This document shows, one piece after another, positions 10,068-18,094 of a DNA stretch of 64,000 bases. The notes below the pieces were generated by a model. That model saw only the letters and a program-made list of their open reading frames with translations, ran no database searches and was not told the origin of the DNA. Each line of letters opens with the position of its first letter. The first letter of the stretch is position 1. This DNA comes from Pseudomonas ekonensis (GTDB taxonomy: Bacteria > Pseudomonadota > Gammaproteobacteria > Pseudomonadales > Pseudomonadaceae): positions 248,001 through 312,000 of the forward strand of contig NZ_JAHSTS010000003.1 in NCBI RefSeq assembly GCF_019145435.1, read 5' to 3'. The position numbers and the translations under genes were made by a program.

Positions 10068-10573
10068 TGCGCATGCCTCGCCGCTCGACCGCTTTTCTCA
10101 AGACACTGACGGCCTTCGCCGCGCTGGTGCTGCTGGCCGGCTGCTCGTCGCTGACGCCGTATTCGACGATGACCAAGGTCAACCTCAAGCTGACCGGCAG
10201 CGATCAGCTGAACCTGGACCTCAACGGCCGGCCTTCGCCGATCGTGGTGCGCCTGTTCGAGCTCAAGCACCCGGTGACCTTCGAGAACGCCGACTTCTTC
10301 AGCCTCTACGAACGCGCCAAGGAATCCCTCAACCCGGACCTGGTGGCCAGCGAAGAACTGGAGCTGCGCCCGGGCGAAACCGTCGAGCTCAAGCTCAGCG
10401 TGGAGGAGGGCAGCCGCTACGTCGGCATCCTCGCCGCCTACCGCGACCTGTCGGACGCCCAATGGCGCCACACGGTGCAGATCACCCCGGTGGAAATCAA
10501 CGACGTCGACCTGACCCTCGATCAGGCCGGCATCCGCAATACCCATGCCGTGCTGGCCAAGGCGGGTGACTGA
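10064..10573 (+). CDS. tssJ: T6SS outer-membrane lipoprotein TssJ
   Basis: The 169-residue product starts at ATG 10064, overlapping the fha stop, or at ATG 10073. It has a lipoprotein signal with lipobox LLAGC and acylated Cys27. The mature part is the TssJ/SciN transthyretin-like fold: VNLKLTGSDQLNLDLNGRPSPIVVRLFELK and FSLYERAKESLNPDLVASEELELRPGE are characteristic. TssJ sits on the inner face of the outer membrane and recruits the TssM periplasmic domain. tssK follows after two bases. Confidence 0.96.
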   Translation: MMRMPRRSTAFLKTLTAFAALVLLAGCSSLTPYSTMTKVNLKLTGSDQLNLDLNGRPSPIVVRLFELKHPVTFENADFFSLYERAKESLNPDLVASEELELRPGETVELKLSVEEGSRYVGILAAYRDLSDAQWRHTVQITPVEINDVDLTLDQAGIRNTHAVLAKAGD

Positions 10574-10575
10574 CC

Positions 10576-11907
10576 ATGAATACCCATAAAGTCATCTGGC
10601 AGGAAGGCATGCTGCTGCGTCCGCAGCACTTCCAGCACAACGACCGCTACTACGACCACCAGATGAAGACCCGCACCCAGTTGCTGGGCGGCTACACCTG
10701 GGGGTTCCTGAACCTTGAGATCGACCTGCAGTTCCTCAACATGGGCAAGCTTGTGATCAGCGAAGCCTCGGGGATCCTGCCGGACGGCAGCCTGTTCGAG
10801 CTCGGCGGCAACACCGAGCCGCTGGCCCTGGACGTGCCGCCGAACACCGGCAACACGCCGATCTACCTGGCGCTGCCGCTGGTCACCGGCAACCACATCG
10901 AGGCCCGCCGTCCGGAGCAGTCCGACGTGCTGGCGCGCTACACCGCCTACGAGACCGAAGTGGCCGACTCCAACGCCGGCGACGACTCGTCGAGCCAGGT
11001 CAAGTGCGGCCGCCCGGACTTCAAGCTGCTGCTCGGCGAGCAGCAGAGCGACCAGGCCTACGTGAAACTGAAAGTCTGCGACGTGCTCGACACCACGCCG
11101 GACGGCGTGATCAGCCTCGACCCGGATTTCGTGCCGACCTACATCCAGGCCCACGCCTCCAGCTACCTGCTGTCGTGCCTGAAAGAAGTCATCAGCATGC
11201 TCAACCACCGGGGCGACACCATCGCCGAGCGGATCCGCTCCAACGGCAAGGTCGGCGGCGCGGAAGTCGGCGACTTCATGATGCTGCAACTGATCAACCG
11301 CACCGAACTGCTGCTGCGCCACTACCTGGGCCTGGAGCAAGTGCACCCGGAAGAGCTGTACCGCACGCTGCTGACCATGCTTGGCGACCTGGCGACCTTC
11401 TCCAGCGAAAACAAGCGTCCGCGCCTGGACAGCCGCTACTCCCACGCCGACCAGGGCGCGAGCTTCCGCAAGCTGATGGAATCGATCCGCCAGGTGTTGT
11501 CGATGGTGCTGGAACAGCACGCCATCGAGCTGATCCTGCAGGCGCGCCAGTACGGGATCATCGTGTCGCCTTTGCACGACCACAAACTGCTCGGCTCGGC
11601 CTCGTTCGTGCTGGCGGCCAGCGCCAACTGCGACTCCGAAGAACTGCGCCACCGCTTGCCGGCGCACCTCAAGGTCGGCCCGGTGGAGCGCATCCGCCAA
11701 CTGGTCAACCTGCACCTGCCGGGGATCAAGGTCAAACCGTTGCCGGTGGCCCCGCGGCAGATCGCGTTCCACTCGAACAAAACCTATTTCATCCTCGAAC
11801 TCAGTTCCGAAGACCTGGCGCAGCTCGAGCGCTCCGGCGGCTTCGCGTTCCACGTGTCCGGCGAATTCGCCGAGCTTGAACTGAAATTCTGGGCCATCAG
11901 GAACTGA
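10576..11907 (+). CDS. tssK: T6SS baseplate-to-membrane connector TssK
   Basis: The 443-residue product is TssK (VasE/ImpJ). The N-terminus shows the family hallmark VIWQEGMLLRPQHFQHNDRYYDHQ, and the length is normal. TssK trimers connect the TssFGE wedges to the cytoplasmic parts of TssL and TssM. The gene lies two bases after tssJ and five before tssL, so the tssJKLM block is intact and tightly packed. Confidence 0.97.
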   Translation: MNTHKVIWQEGMLLRPQHFQHNDRYYDHQMKTRTQLLGGYTWGFLNLEIDLQFLNMGKLVISEASGILPDGSLFELGGNTEPLALDVPPNTGNTPIYLALPLVTGNHIEARRPEQSDVLARYTAYETEVADSNAGDDSSSQVKCGRPDFKLLLGEQQSDQAYVKLKVCDVLDTTPDGVISLDPDFVPTYIQAHASSYLLSCLKEVISMLNHRGDTIAERIRSNGKVGGAEVGDFMMLQLINRTELLLRHYLGLEQVHPEELYRTLLTMLGDLATFSSENKRPRLDSRYSHADQGASFRKLMESIRQVLSMVLEQHAIELILQARQYGIIVSPLHDHKLLGSASFVLAASANCDSEELRHRLPAHLKVGPVERIRQLVNLHLPGIKVKPLPVAPRQIAFHSNKTYFILELSSEDLAQLERSGGFAFHVSGEFAELELKFWAIRN

Positions 11908-11912
11908 CCGAC

Positions 11913-12788
11913 ATGATCAAGGACATGGAACACAACCAGGACGACAAGACCGTCCTGCTCGACCGTCAGGGCCATGGCCCGGCGTCGGGTCCGCTGACCG
12001 ACTTCGCTGCGCCGCCGCGCTTCGAGCAACTGGAAGAACGGATGATCTACGCCGCGCGCCTGCGCCCGGCGGAAGCCTTCAACATCAGCCTCAATTCGCT
12101 GGTGGCGGCGTCCTCCGAACTGCTGTCGGAAGTGGTGCGGCTCAAGCACAGCGAAACCCGCGAGGACCTGTACGCGCTCAACGAGCGCCTGACCGCCGGG
12201 CTCAAGCTGTTCGAGGTGCGCGCCCTGCACAACGGCGCCGAGAGCAGCCAGGTGATGGCCGCCCGTTACGTGCTCTGCACCGTGGTCGACGAAGCCGTCG
12301 TGACCACGCCGTGGGGCAACGAAAGCGAGTGGTCGCAGATGAGCCTGCTCAGCAGCTTCCACAACGAGACCTTCGGCGGCGAGAAGTTCTTCCAGCTGCT
12401 CGACCGGCTGTCAAAGAACCCGGTCAAGCACCTGCCGATGCTGGAGCTGATGTACCTGTGCCTGTCCCTCGGCTTCGAAGGCAAGTACCGGGTGCAGGCC
12501 CGCGGCATGCTGGAGCTCGAAGGCATCCGCGACGCCCTCTACCGGCAGATCCGCCAACTGCGCGGCGACGTGCCGCGGGAGCTGTCGCCGCAGTGGGAAG
12601 GCCTGAACGACCAGCGCCGCAACCTGGTGCGCATCGTGCCGGCGTGGATGGTGGTGCTGTTCACCTTCGTCTGCCTGGTGATGATGTTCTCGGGGTTCGC
12701 CTGGGTGCTGGGCGAGCAGCGCGACACCGTTCTGCAACCTTATCAGCCGTTTGATCCGGCCGCGGCGGCGCCGCAGTCGCAGCCGTAA
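11913..12788 (+). CDS. tssL: T6SS inner-membrane protein TssL (DotU/IcmH)
   Basis: The 291-residue product is TssL. It has a charged N-terminal extension, the hook-shaped cytoplasmic DotU domain (NPVKHLPMLELMYLCLSLGFEGKYRV is characteristic) and one C-terminal transmembrane segment at about 245-270 (PAWMVVLFTFVCLVMMFSGF). No peptidoglycan-binding OmpA-like extension follows the membrane segment, so cell-wall anchoring must come from another protein. TssL forms the membrane complex with TssM and TssJ. Confidence 0.97.
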   Translation: MIKDMEHNQDDKTVLLDRQGHGPASGPLTDFAAPPRFEQLEERMIYAARLRPAEAFNISLNSLVAASSELLSEVVRLKHSETREDLYALNERLTAGLKLFEVRALHNGAESSQVMAARYVLCTVVDEAVVTTPWGNESEWSQMSLLSSFHNETFGGEKFFQLLDRLSKNPVKHLPMLELMYLCLSLGFEGKYRVQARGMLELEGIRDALYRQIRQLRGDVPRELSPQWEGLNDQRRNLVRIVPAWMVVLFTFVCLVMMFSGFAWVLGEQRDTVLQPYQPFDPAAAAPQSQP

Positions 12789-12801
12789 ACAGGGACGTGT
12801 G

Positions 12802-15800
12802 ATGAAAAAGTTTTTCAAGAAAGTCGGCGCCTTCCTGCGCCAGACCTGGGTCTGGACCCTGCTGCTGGTGCTGTTCGTGGCGCTGCTGGTGTGGTTCGTC
12901 GGGCCGTTGCTGGCGGTGGCCGACTACAAGTTCTGGGAAGGCTCGACCTCCCGCCTGCTGACCATCAGCGTGCTGTTCCTGATCTGGGGCCTGACCATGG
13001 TCTTCGTCAGCTGGCGCGCCGGGATCCGCAAGAAGGCCGTGGAAGAGACCGAAGACGGCCAGGACCGCATCCGCCGCGAAGAGCTGATCGACGAAGAGCA
13101 GAAGGAACTGAAGGCGCGCTTCCGTGATGCGCTCAAGACCCTCAAGACCTCGAGCCTGTACCGTGGCCGCAGCGAGCGCTGGCGCAACGACTTGCCGTGG
13201 TATCTGCTGATCGGCCCCCAGGGCAGCGGCAAGACCAGCCTGCTGGACTTCTCCGGGCTGGAATTCCCGATCAACAAGATCGACCGCAAGCTGACCCGCG
13301 ACACCCTCGGCACCCGTCACTGCGACTGGTACTTCGCCGACCACGGCGTGCTGATCGACACCGCCGGGCGCTACATGAGCCAGCCGGACGCGGAAGTCGA
13401 CGGCAGCGCCTGGACGACCCTGCTGGAGCTGCTGCGCAAGCGCCGCCGCGGCCGTCCGCTGAACGGCGTGCTGGTGACCATCCCGGTGGAGACCCTCACC
13501 GGCGGCAGCGAGCAGGACATCGAGACCCTGGCCCGCCAGGTGCGCGGCCGTCTGCAGGACGTGTACCAGAAGCTGCACGTGGATGTGCCGGTGTATCTGG
13601 TGCTGAGCAAGGCCGACAAGCTGCTGGGCTTCGACGAGTTCTTCGACCAGCTGACCCGCGAGGAAAGCGACCAGGTGCTCGGCACCAGTTTCCGCAAGGA
13701 TCAGGTCGGCACCGACGTGACCGTGCTGCGCGGTGAATTCGAAGAGCTGCTGCGTCGCCTCAACAGCCAGGTGATCATGCGCATGCACTCCGAGCGCGAC
13801 ACCCAGCGCCGCGGCCGCATCCTCGACTTCCCGCACCAGCTCGGCCAGATCGGCGAGCGCATGTGCCTGTTCGTCGACATGGCGTTCACCGGCAACCGCT
13901 ACCAGCGGGCCAGCCAACTGCGCGGCTTCTACCTGATCAGCGCGCCGCACCTGACCCAGGAAATGGACTCCGCCACCGCCGGCATCGGCGCCAGCCTGGG
14001 CATGAGCGCCGGCGTGCTGCCGACCCTGCGCAGCGGCCGTTCGCGGTTCATCCATCACCTGCTCAGCCGGGTGATTTTCCCCGAGGCCGACCTGGCGGGC
14101 CTGGACAAGCGCGAGCGCAGCCGCATCCACTGGGGCCAGCGTGCCCTGTACGTGGGCGCACTGGGGGCGCTGGCGCTGTTCGGCATGCTCTGGGCCGGCG
14201 GTTTCTCGGCCAACTACGAGCGCCTGGAAAACCTCCGTGCGCTGGCGCAGAACTGGACGCAGCAGCGCACCGCGCTGAGCCCGCGCGACGACGCGATGGG
14301 CGTGCTCAAGACCCTCGACACCAGCTACGCCGCCACCCAGGTGTTCCCGAAGAAGGGCGACGTGTCGTACCACGAGCGCTTCGGCCTGTATCAGGGCACC
14401 GACGTCAACCCGGTGGTCAAGGAAGCCTACGAGCGCGAGCTTGAGAAGCAACTGCTGCCACGGGTCGCGACCCAGCTCGAAGGGCAGATCCGCGCCAACA
14501 TGAAGGACCGCGAAAAGCTGATCAACAGCCTGCGCGCATACCTGATGCTGAACATGAAGGACCGCCGCGACGCCGCGTGGCTCAAGGACTGGGTCGCCAA
14601 CGACTGGTCGATGCGCTACTCCGGCAACACCGCGGTGCAGAACGGTCTGACCACGCACCTGGAACGCCTGCTGCAGCAGCCGTTCATTTACCCGCTCAAC
14701 GAGCAACTGGTGACCCAGGCCCGTCAGGTGCTGCGCAGCGAATCCCTGGCCGCCGTGGTGTACCGCATGCTCCGCGAGCAGGCGCGCAATCTGCCGGACT
14801 ACCGCTTCAGCCAGCACCTGGGCCCGCAGGGCTCGCTGTTCATCGGCACCGAGTACGTGATCCCGGGGTTCTACACCCTGCAGGGCTATCAGCAGTACTT
14901 CTCGGTGCAGGGCTCGGCGCTGGTCACCGACATCCTGCGTGACAACTGGGTGCTGGGCGAAGGCGCGGGCATCAGCGACATGGACCTGCGTCGCCTGATG
15001 GTCGAGCTGGAGCAACTGTACTTTCGCGACTACGCCAACTACTGGAGCGAGGCCGTCGGCCAGGTGGCCCTGCCGCCGATCAACGACGCCGGCGAAGGTG
15101 CCGAGCAGCTGGCGGGCCTGACCTCGGCCAATTCGCCGGTGCTGGCGCTGCTGTCGGAAGTGCGCGAGAACACCCGCTTCCCGGTGGTCGCCGAGCCGGT
15201 GGACGAAGCCGGCGACGCCGCCGACGCGCTGGCCGGGCAGAAGGGCAAGCTGGGCAAGGTCGGCAAGATCGCCTCCGCCGTGGCCGACAAGGCTTCCGCC
15301 ATGAACGTGGCGAAGAACCTGCCGGACACCGCCAAGAAGTCCCTGCAACGCCGCTTCGAGCCGCTGCACCGTCTGCTGGACGACAACAACGGCCCGGCCG
15401 CCGACCTGACCCCGGCCCTCAACGCGTTGAACGACCTGCAACTGCAACTGGCCAGCCTGGCCCGTTCCAGCTCGCCGGAACAAGCTTCGTTCGAAATGGC
15501 CAAGACCCGCATGAGCGGCCAGCGCGATGCGCTGACCAACCTGCGCAACGCCTCCGGCCGCCTGCCGCGTCCGCTCAGCGTGTGGTTCAACGTGCTGGCC
15601 GAGGACTCCTGGCGCCTGGTGCTCAACGACGCCTACCAGTACCTCAACGGCCGCTACCAGAACGAGCTGTACAGCGTGTACGGCAAGACCATCAGCAAGC
15701 GCTACCCGTTCAGCGCCACCAGCACCAGCGACGTGGCGATCAGCGACTTCCGCGACTTCTTCAAGGCCCAGGGCATCGTCGACCGCTTCTTCGACACCTA

Positions 15801-16341
15801 CATGCGTCCGTTCGTCAGCGGCGATCCGGGCAACTACCGGATGCGCAGCGTCGACGGCCACAGCCTGCCGGTGTCCAAGGTCTACCTCGACCAGATGGCC
15901 GCGGCGCTGGTGATCCGTCAGAGCTTCTTCTCGATCAACCCGGCCGAACCGCAGGTGCAGTTCAAGCTGGAGCCGTACACCCTGGATCCGGCGGTCAGCC
16001 GCTCCGAGTTCAAGTTCGGCGACAAGGTCATGGAATACCGCCACGGCCCGATTCTGCCGATGTCCTTCAAGTGGCCGACCGACGCTGAAGACGGCCGCAC
16101 CAGCCTGGTGATGGACAAGATGGCGGGCCGCCCGATCGGCATCGAGAAGAACACCGGCCCCTGGTCGCTGTTCCGCCTGTTCGACCTGATGCAGACCGAG
16201 TACCTGACCGGCCGCGACGTGCTGGTGCTGAAAGCGGACGTGGGCGGCCTGCGTGCCAACTACCTGCTGACCAGCCAGCGCACGCCGAACCCGTTCGACC
16301 TCAGCGTGCTGCGCACCTTCCGCATGCCGGTGCAGCTCTGA
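12802..16341 (+). CDS. tssM: T6SS inner-membrane protein TssM (IcmF)
   Basis: I start the 1179-residue protein at ATG 12802 (MKKFFKKVGAFLRQ); the open frame extends upstream into tssL but has no reason to be coding there. Two transmembrane segments lie at about 15-33 and 45-67 and a third at about 447-470 (ALYVGALGALALFGMLWAGG). The cytoplasmic loop carries an intact Walker A, GPQGSGKTS, near residue 138 and NTPase-like motifs (LIDTAGRY, LSKADKL). The large periplasmic domain binds TssJ. The last stop overlaps the phosphatase start (TGATG). Confidence 0.97.
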   Translation: MKKFFKKVGAFLRQTWVWTLLLVLFVALLVWFVGPLLAVADYKFWEGSTSRLLTISVLFLIWGLTMVFVSWRAGIRKKAVEETEDGQDRIRREELIDEEQKELKARFRDALKTLKTSSLYRGRSERWRNDLPWYLLIGPQGSGKTSLLDFSGLEFPINKIDRKLTRDTLGTRHCDWYFADHGVLIDTAGRYMSQPDAEVDGSAWTTLLELLRKRRRGRPLNGVLVTIPVETLTGGSEQDIETLARQVRGRLQDVYQKLHVDVPVYLVLSKADKLLGFDEFFDQLTREESDQVLGTSFRKDQVGTDVTVLRGEFEELLRRLNSQVIMRMHSERDTQRRGRILDFPHQLGQIGERMCLFVDMAFTGNRYQRASQLRGFYLISAPHLTQEMDSATAGIGASLGMSAGVLPTLRSGRSRFIHHLLSRVIFPEADLAGLDKRERSRIHWGQRALYVGALGALALFGMLWAGGFSANYERLENLRALAQNWTQQRTALSPRDDAMGVLKTLDTSYAATQVFPKKGDVSYHERFGLYQGTDVNPVVKEAYERELEKQLLPRVATQLEGQIRANMKDREKLINSLRAYLMLNMKDRRDAAWLKDWVANDWSMRYSGNTAVQNGLTTHLERLLQQPFIYPLNEQLVTQARQVLRSESLAAVVYRMLREQARNLPDYRFSQHLGPQGSLFIGTEYVIPGFYTLQGYQQYFSVQGSALVTDILRDNWVLGEGAGISDMDLRRLMVELEQLYFRDYANYWSEAVGQVALPPINDAGEGAEQLAGLTSANSPVLALLSEVRENTRFPVVAEPVDEAGDAADALAGQKGKLGKVGKIASAVADKASAMNVAKNLPDTAKKSLQRRFEPLHRLLDDNNGPAADLTPALNALNDLQLQLASLARSSSPEQASFEMAKTRMSGQRDALTNLRNASGRLPRPLSVWFNVLAEDSWRLVLNDAYQYLNGRYQNELYSVYGKTISKRYPFSATSTSDVAISDFRDFFKAQGIVDRFFDTYMRPFVSGDPGNYRMRSVDGHSLPVSKVYLDQMAAALVIRQSFFSINPAEPQVQFKLEPYTLDPAVSRSEFKFGDKVMEYRHGPILPMSFKWPTDAEDGRTSLVMDKMAGRPIGIEKNTGPWSLFRLFDLMQTEYLTGRDVLVLKADVGGLRANYLLTSQRTPNPFDLSVLRTFRMPVQL

Positions 16342-17069
16342 TGCTGGTGGCCAGCCCTTGGCGCAGCGCGGCCCGCACCGACGCGGGCAAGGTGCGCTCG
16401 CGCAACGAGGACGCCTTCCTCGACTGTCCGCAGCAGGGGCTGTGGGCAGTCGCCGACGGCATGGGCGGTCACCAGGGCGGCGATGTCGCCAGCCAGCTGA
16501 TCGTCGCCAGCCTCGCGGAACTGCCTCAGCAGGACGACTTCGACGAACGCCTCAAGGCTATCCGCCAGTGCCTGCATTGGCTCAACCGGCGTTTGGGGCA
16601 GGAGTTGACCGTCACCGCCGGGCGCCACGACAGCATCATGGGCAGCACCGTCGTGGCGCTGTTGGTGGAAGGCAACCGCGCGGCGTGCATCTGGGCCGGC
16701 GACAGCCGTTGCTACCTGTGGCGCGGGCAGCGTCTGTATCAGCTGTCGAAGGATCATTCGCTGCAGCAGCAACTGATCGACGAACAGCAGATGAGCGCCG
16801 AACAGGCCGCCGCGCATCCGGCGGCCCAGGCGCTGACCCGGGCGGTCGGCGCCGCCGAACAGCTGACCCTGGATGTGCTGGAGCTTGAGGTGTATCCGGG
16901 CGACGTGTTCCTGCTGTGCAGCGACGGCCTCTACCAGGGCCTGAGCAGCGACGCGATGGGCAACGCCCTGAGCCTGAGCGCGCCGCACGTGGCGCTGGAG
17001 CGCCTGTTCGACGGCGCCCTGCGCGGCGCCGCGCGGGACAACCTGACCGCCGTGGTGGTGCGCCAATGA
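16341..17069 (+). CDS. stp1: PP2C-type Ser/Thr phosphatase of the T6SS (Stp1/PppA-like)
   Basis: The 242-residue product is a PP2C phosphatase with the metal-binding motifs RSRNEDAF (19-26), VADGMGGHQGG (37-47), a GSTVVALL segment, LCSDGLY, and the C-terminal DNLTAVVV. It is expected to remove the phosphate from Fha and to balance the kinase encoded next. It overlaps tssM by one base and the kinase by four, so the pair is translated together. P. aeruginosa H2-T6SS ends with the same pair (stp1-stk1). Confidence 0.94.
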   Translation: MLVASPWRSAARTDAGKVRSRNEDAFLDCPQQGLWAVADGMGGHQGGDVASQLIVASLAELPQQDDFDERLKAIRQCLHWLNRRLGQELTVTAGRHDSIMGSTVVALLVEGNRAACIWAGDSRCYLWRGQRLYQLSKDHSLQQQLIDEQQMSAEQAAAHPAAQALTRAVGAAEQLTLDVLELEVYPGDVFLLCSDGLYQGLSSDAMGNALSLSAPHVALERLFDGALRGAARDNLTAVVVRQ

Positions 17070-18073
17070 ACGGGCTCGAATCCTCGGTCGACGACCTGCT
17101 GATGAGCGAAGAGCAGGCCAACAACCTGACCTATTTCGCCTTCGCCAAGTCCCACAAGGCAGAGCCTGCGCTGGCGCCGACCAAGGCCAGCATCGGCGAG
17201 CTGCCCCAGATCCTCGCGGGCCGCTACCACCTCGAGCGCCTGCTCGGGGCCGGCGGCATGGGTGCCGTCTACCGGGCGCGGGACCTTTTGCACGAACAGT
17301 TCGGCGATCCCGACCCTTACATCGCGCTGAAGATCCTCGGCGAAGAATTCGCCGAATCGCCGGACGCCAGCGCCTTGCTCTACAGCGAGTTCGCCCTGAC
17401 CCGGCGCCTGCGCCACGACAACGTGGTGCGCGTGCACACGTTCGAAGTGGACACCGACTGCCAGCGGGCCTTCATCACCATGGAACTCATGCGTGGCCTG
17501 ACCCTGGACAAATTGCTCTGCGAGCGGCCCCTGGGCCTGCCGTGGAAAGAACTGCGCGACATCGCGCTGCCGCTGCTCGACACGCTGGCCTGCGCCCACC
17601 GCCGCGGCGTGCTGCACGGCGACATGAAACCGAGCAACGTGATGCTCAGCGAAGACGGCCTGCGCCTGTTCGACTTCGGCTTAGGTCAAGCCGAAGAGGG
17701 CGTGCTGCCCGGCCTGCCGCACCTGAGCCGCGAACGCTTCAATGCCTGGACACCGGGCTACGCCGCCCCCGAACTGCTGGAGGGCCGGCCGCTGTCGGCC
17801 AGCGCGGACGTGTACGGCGCCGCCTGCGTGATCTACGAGCTGGCGGGCGGCAAACACCCGTTCCGCCGCCTGCCGTCGACCCAGGCCCGGGACGAAGGCC
17901 TGGACCGCGGCCTGGAGGCCCCGGACAACCTACCGAAACACTGCTGGCCCGCGCTGCGCACCGCGCTGGCCTTCGACGCGGCGCAGCGCACCGTCACTGC
18001 CCGCCAACTGCATGAAGCACTGAGCGTCGATCCGTCGTGGCTGCAGCGTCTGGCGCTGCGGCGCCACGGATGA
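17066..18073 (+). CDS. stk1: Ser/Thr protein kinase of the T6SS (Stk1-like)
   Basis: The 335-residue product starts at ATG 17066, overlapping the phosphatase stop. After about 50 residues comes a eukaryotic-type kinase domain: glycine loop LGAGGMGAVYRA (60-71), catalytic Lys89 in IALKIL, catalytic loop HGDMKPSNVML (184-194) with Asp186 and Asn191, DFG at 203-205 and an APE-like motif (YAAPELLEG). The Arg of HRD is replaced by Gly, so it is a non-RD kinase and may not need activation-loop phosphorylation. Unlike PpkA it has no transmembrane segment or periplasmic sensor domain. The likely substrate is Fha. Confidence 0.94.
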   Translation: MNGLESSVDDLLMSEEQANNLTYFAFAKSHKAEPALAPTKASIGELPQILAGRYHLERLLGAGGMGAVYRARDLLHEQFGDPDPYIALKILGEEFAESPDASALLYSEFALTRRLRHDNVVRVHTFEVDTDCQRAFITMELMRGLTLDKLLCERPLGLPWKELRDIALPLLDTLACAHRRGVLHGDMKPSNVMLSEDGLRLFDFGLGQAEEGVLPGLPHLSRERFNAWTPGYAAPELLEGRPLSASADVYGAACVIYELAGGKHPFRRLPSTQARDEGLDRGLEAPDNLPKHCWPALRTALAFDAAQRTVTARQLHEALSVDPSWLQRLALRRHG

Positions 18074-18094
18074 CACTCGAACAGGGAGCCCTTT

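Noticed and set aside
12661..16044. Minus-strand open frame of 1127 codons opposite tssM
   Set aside because: It is the antisense shadow of a high-GC coding sequence; its composition (Gln/Val/Arg/His-rich, no domain) is typical of such shadows and tssM is certain.
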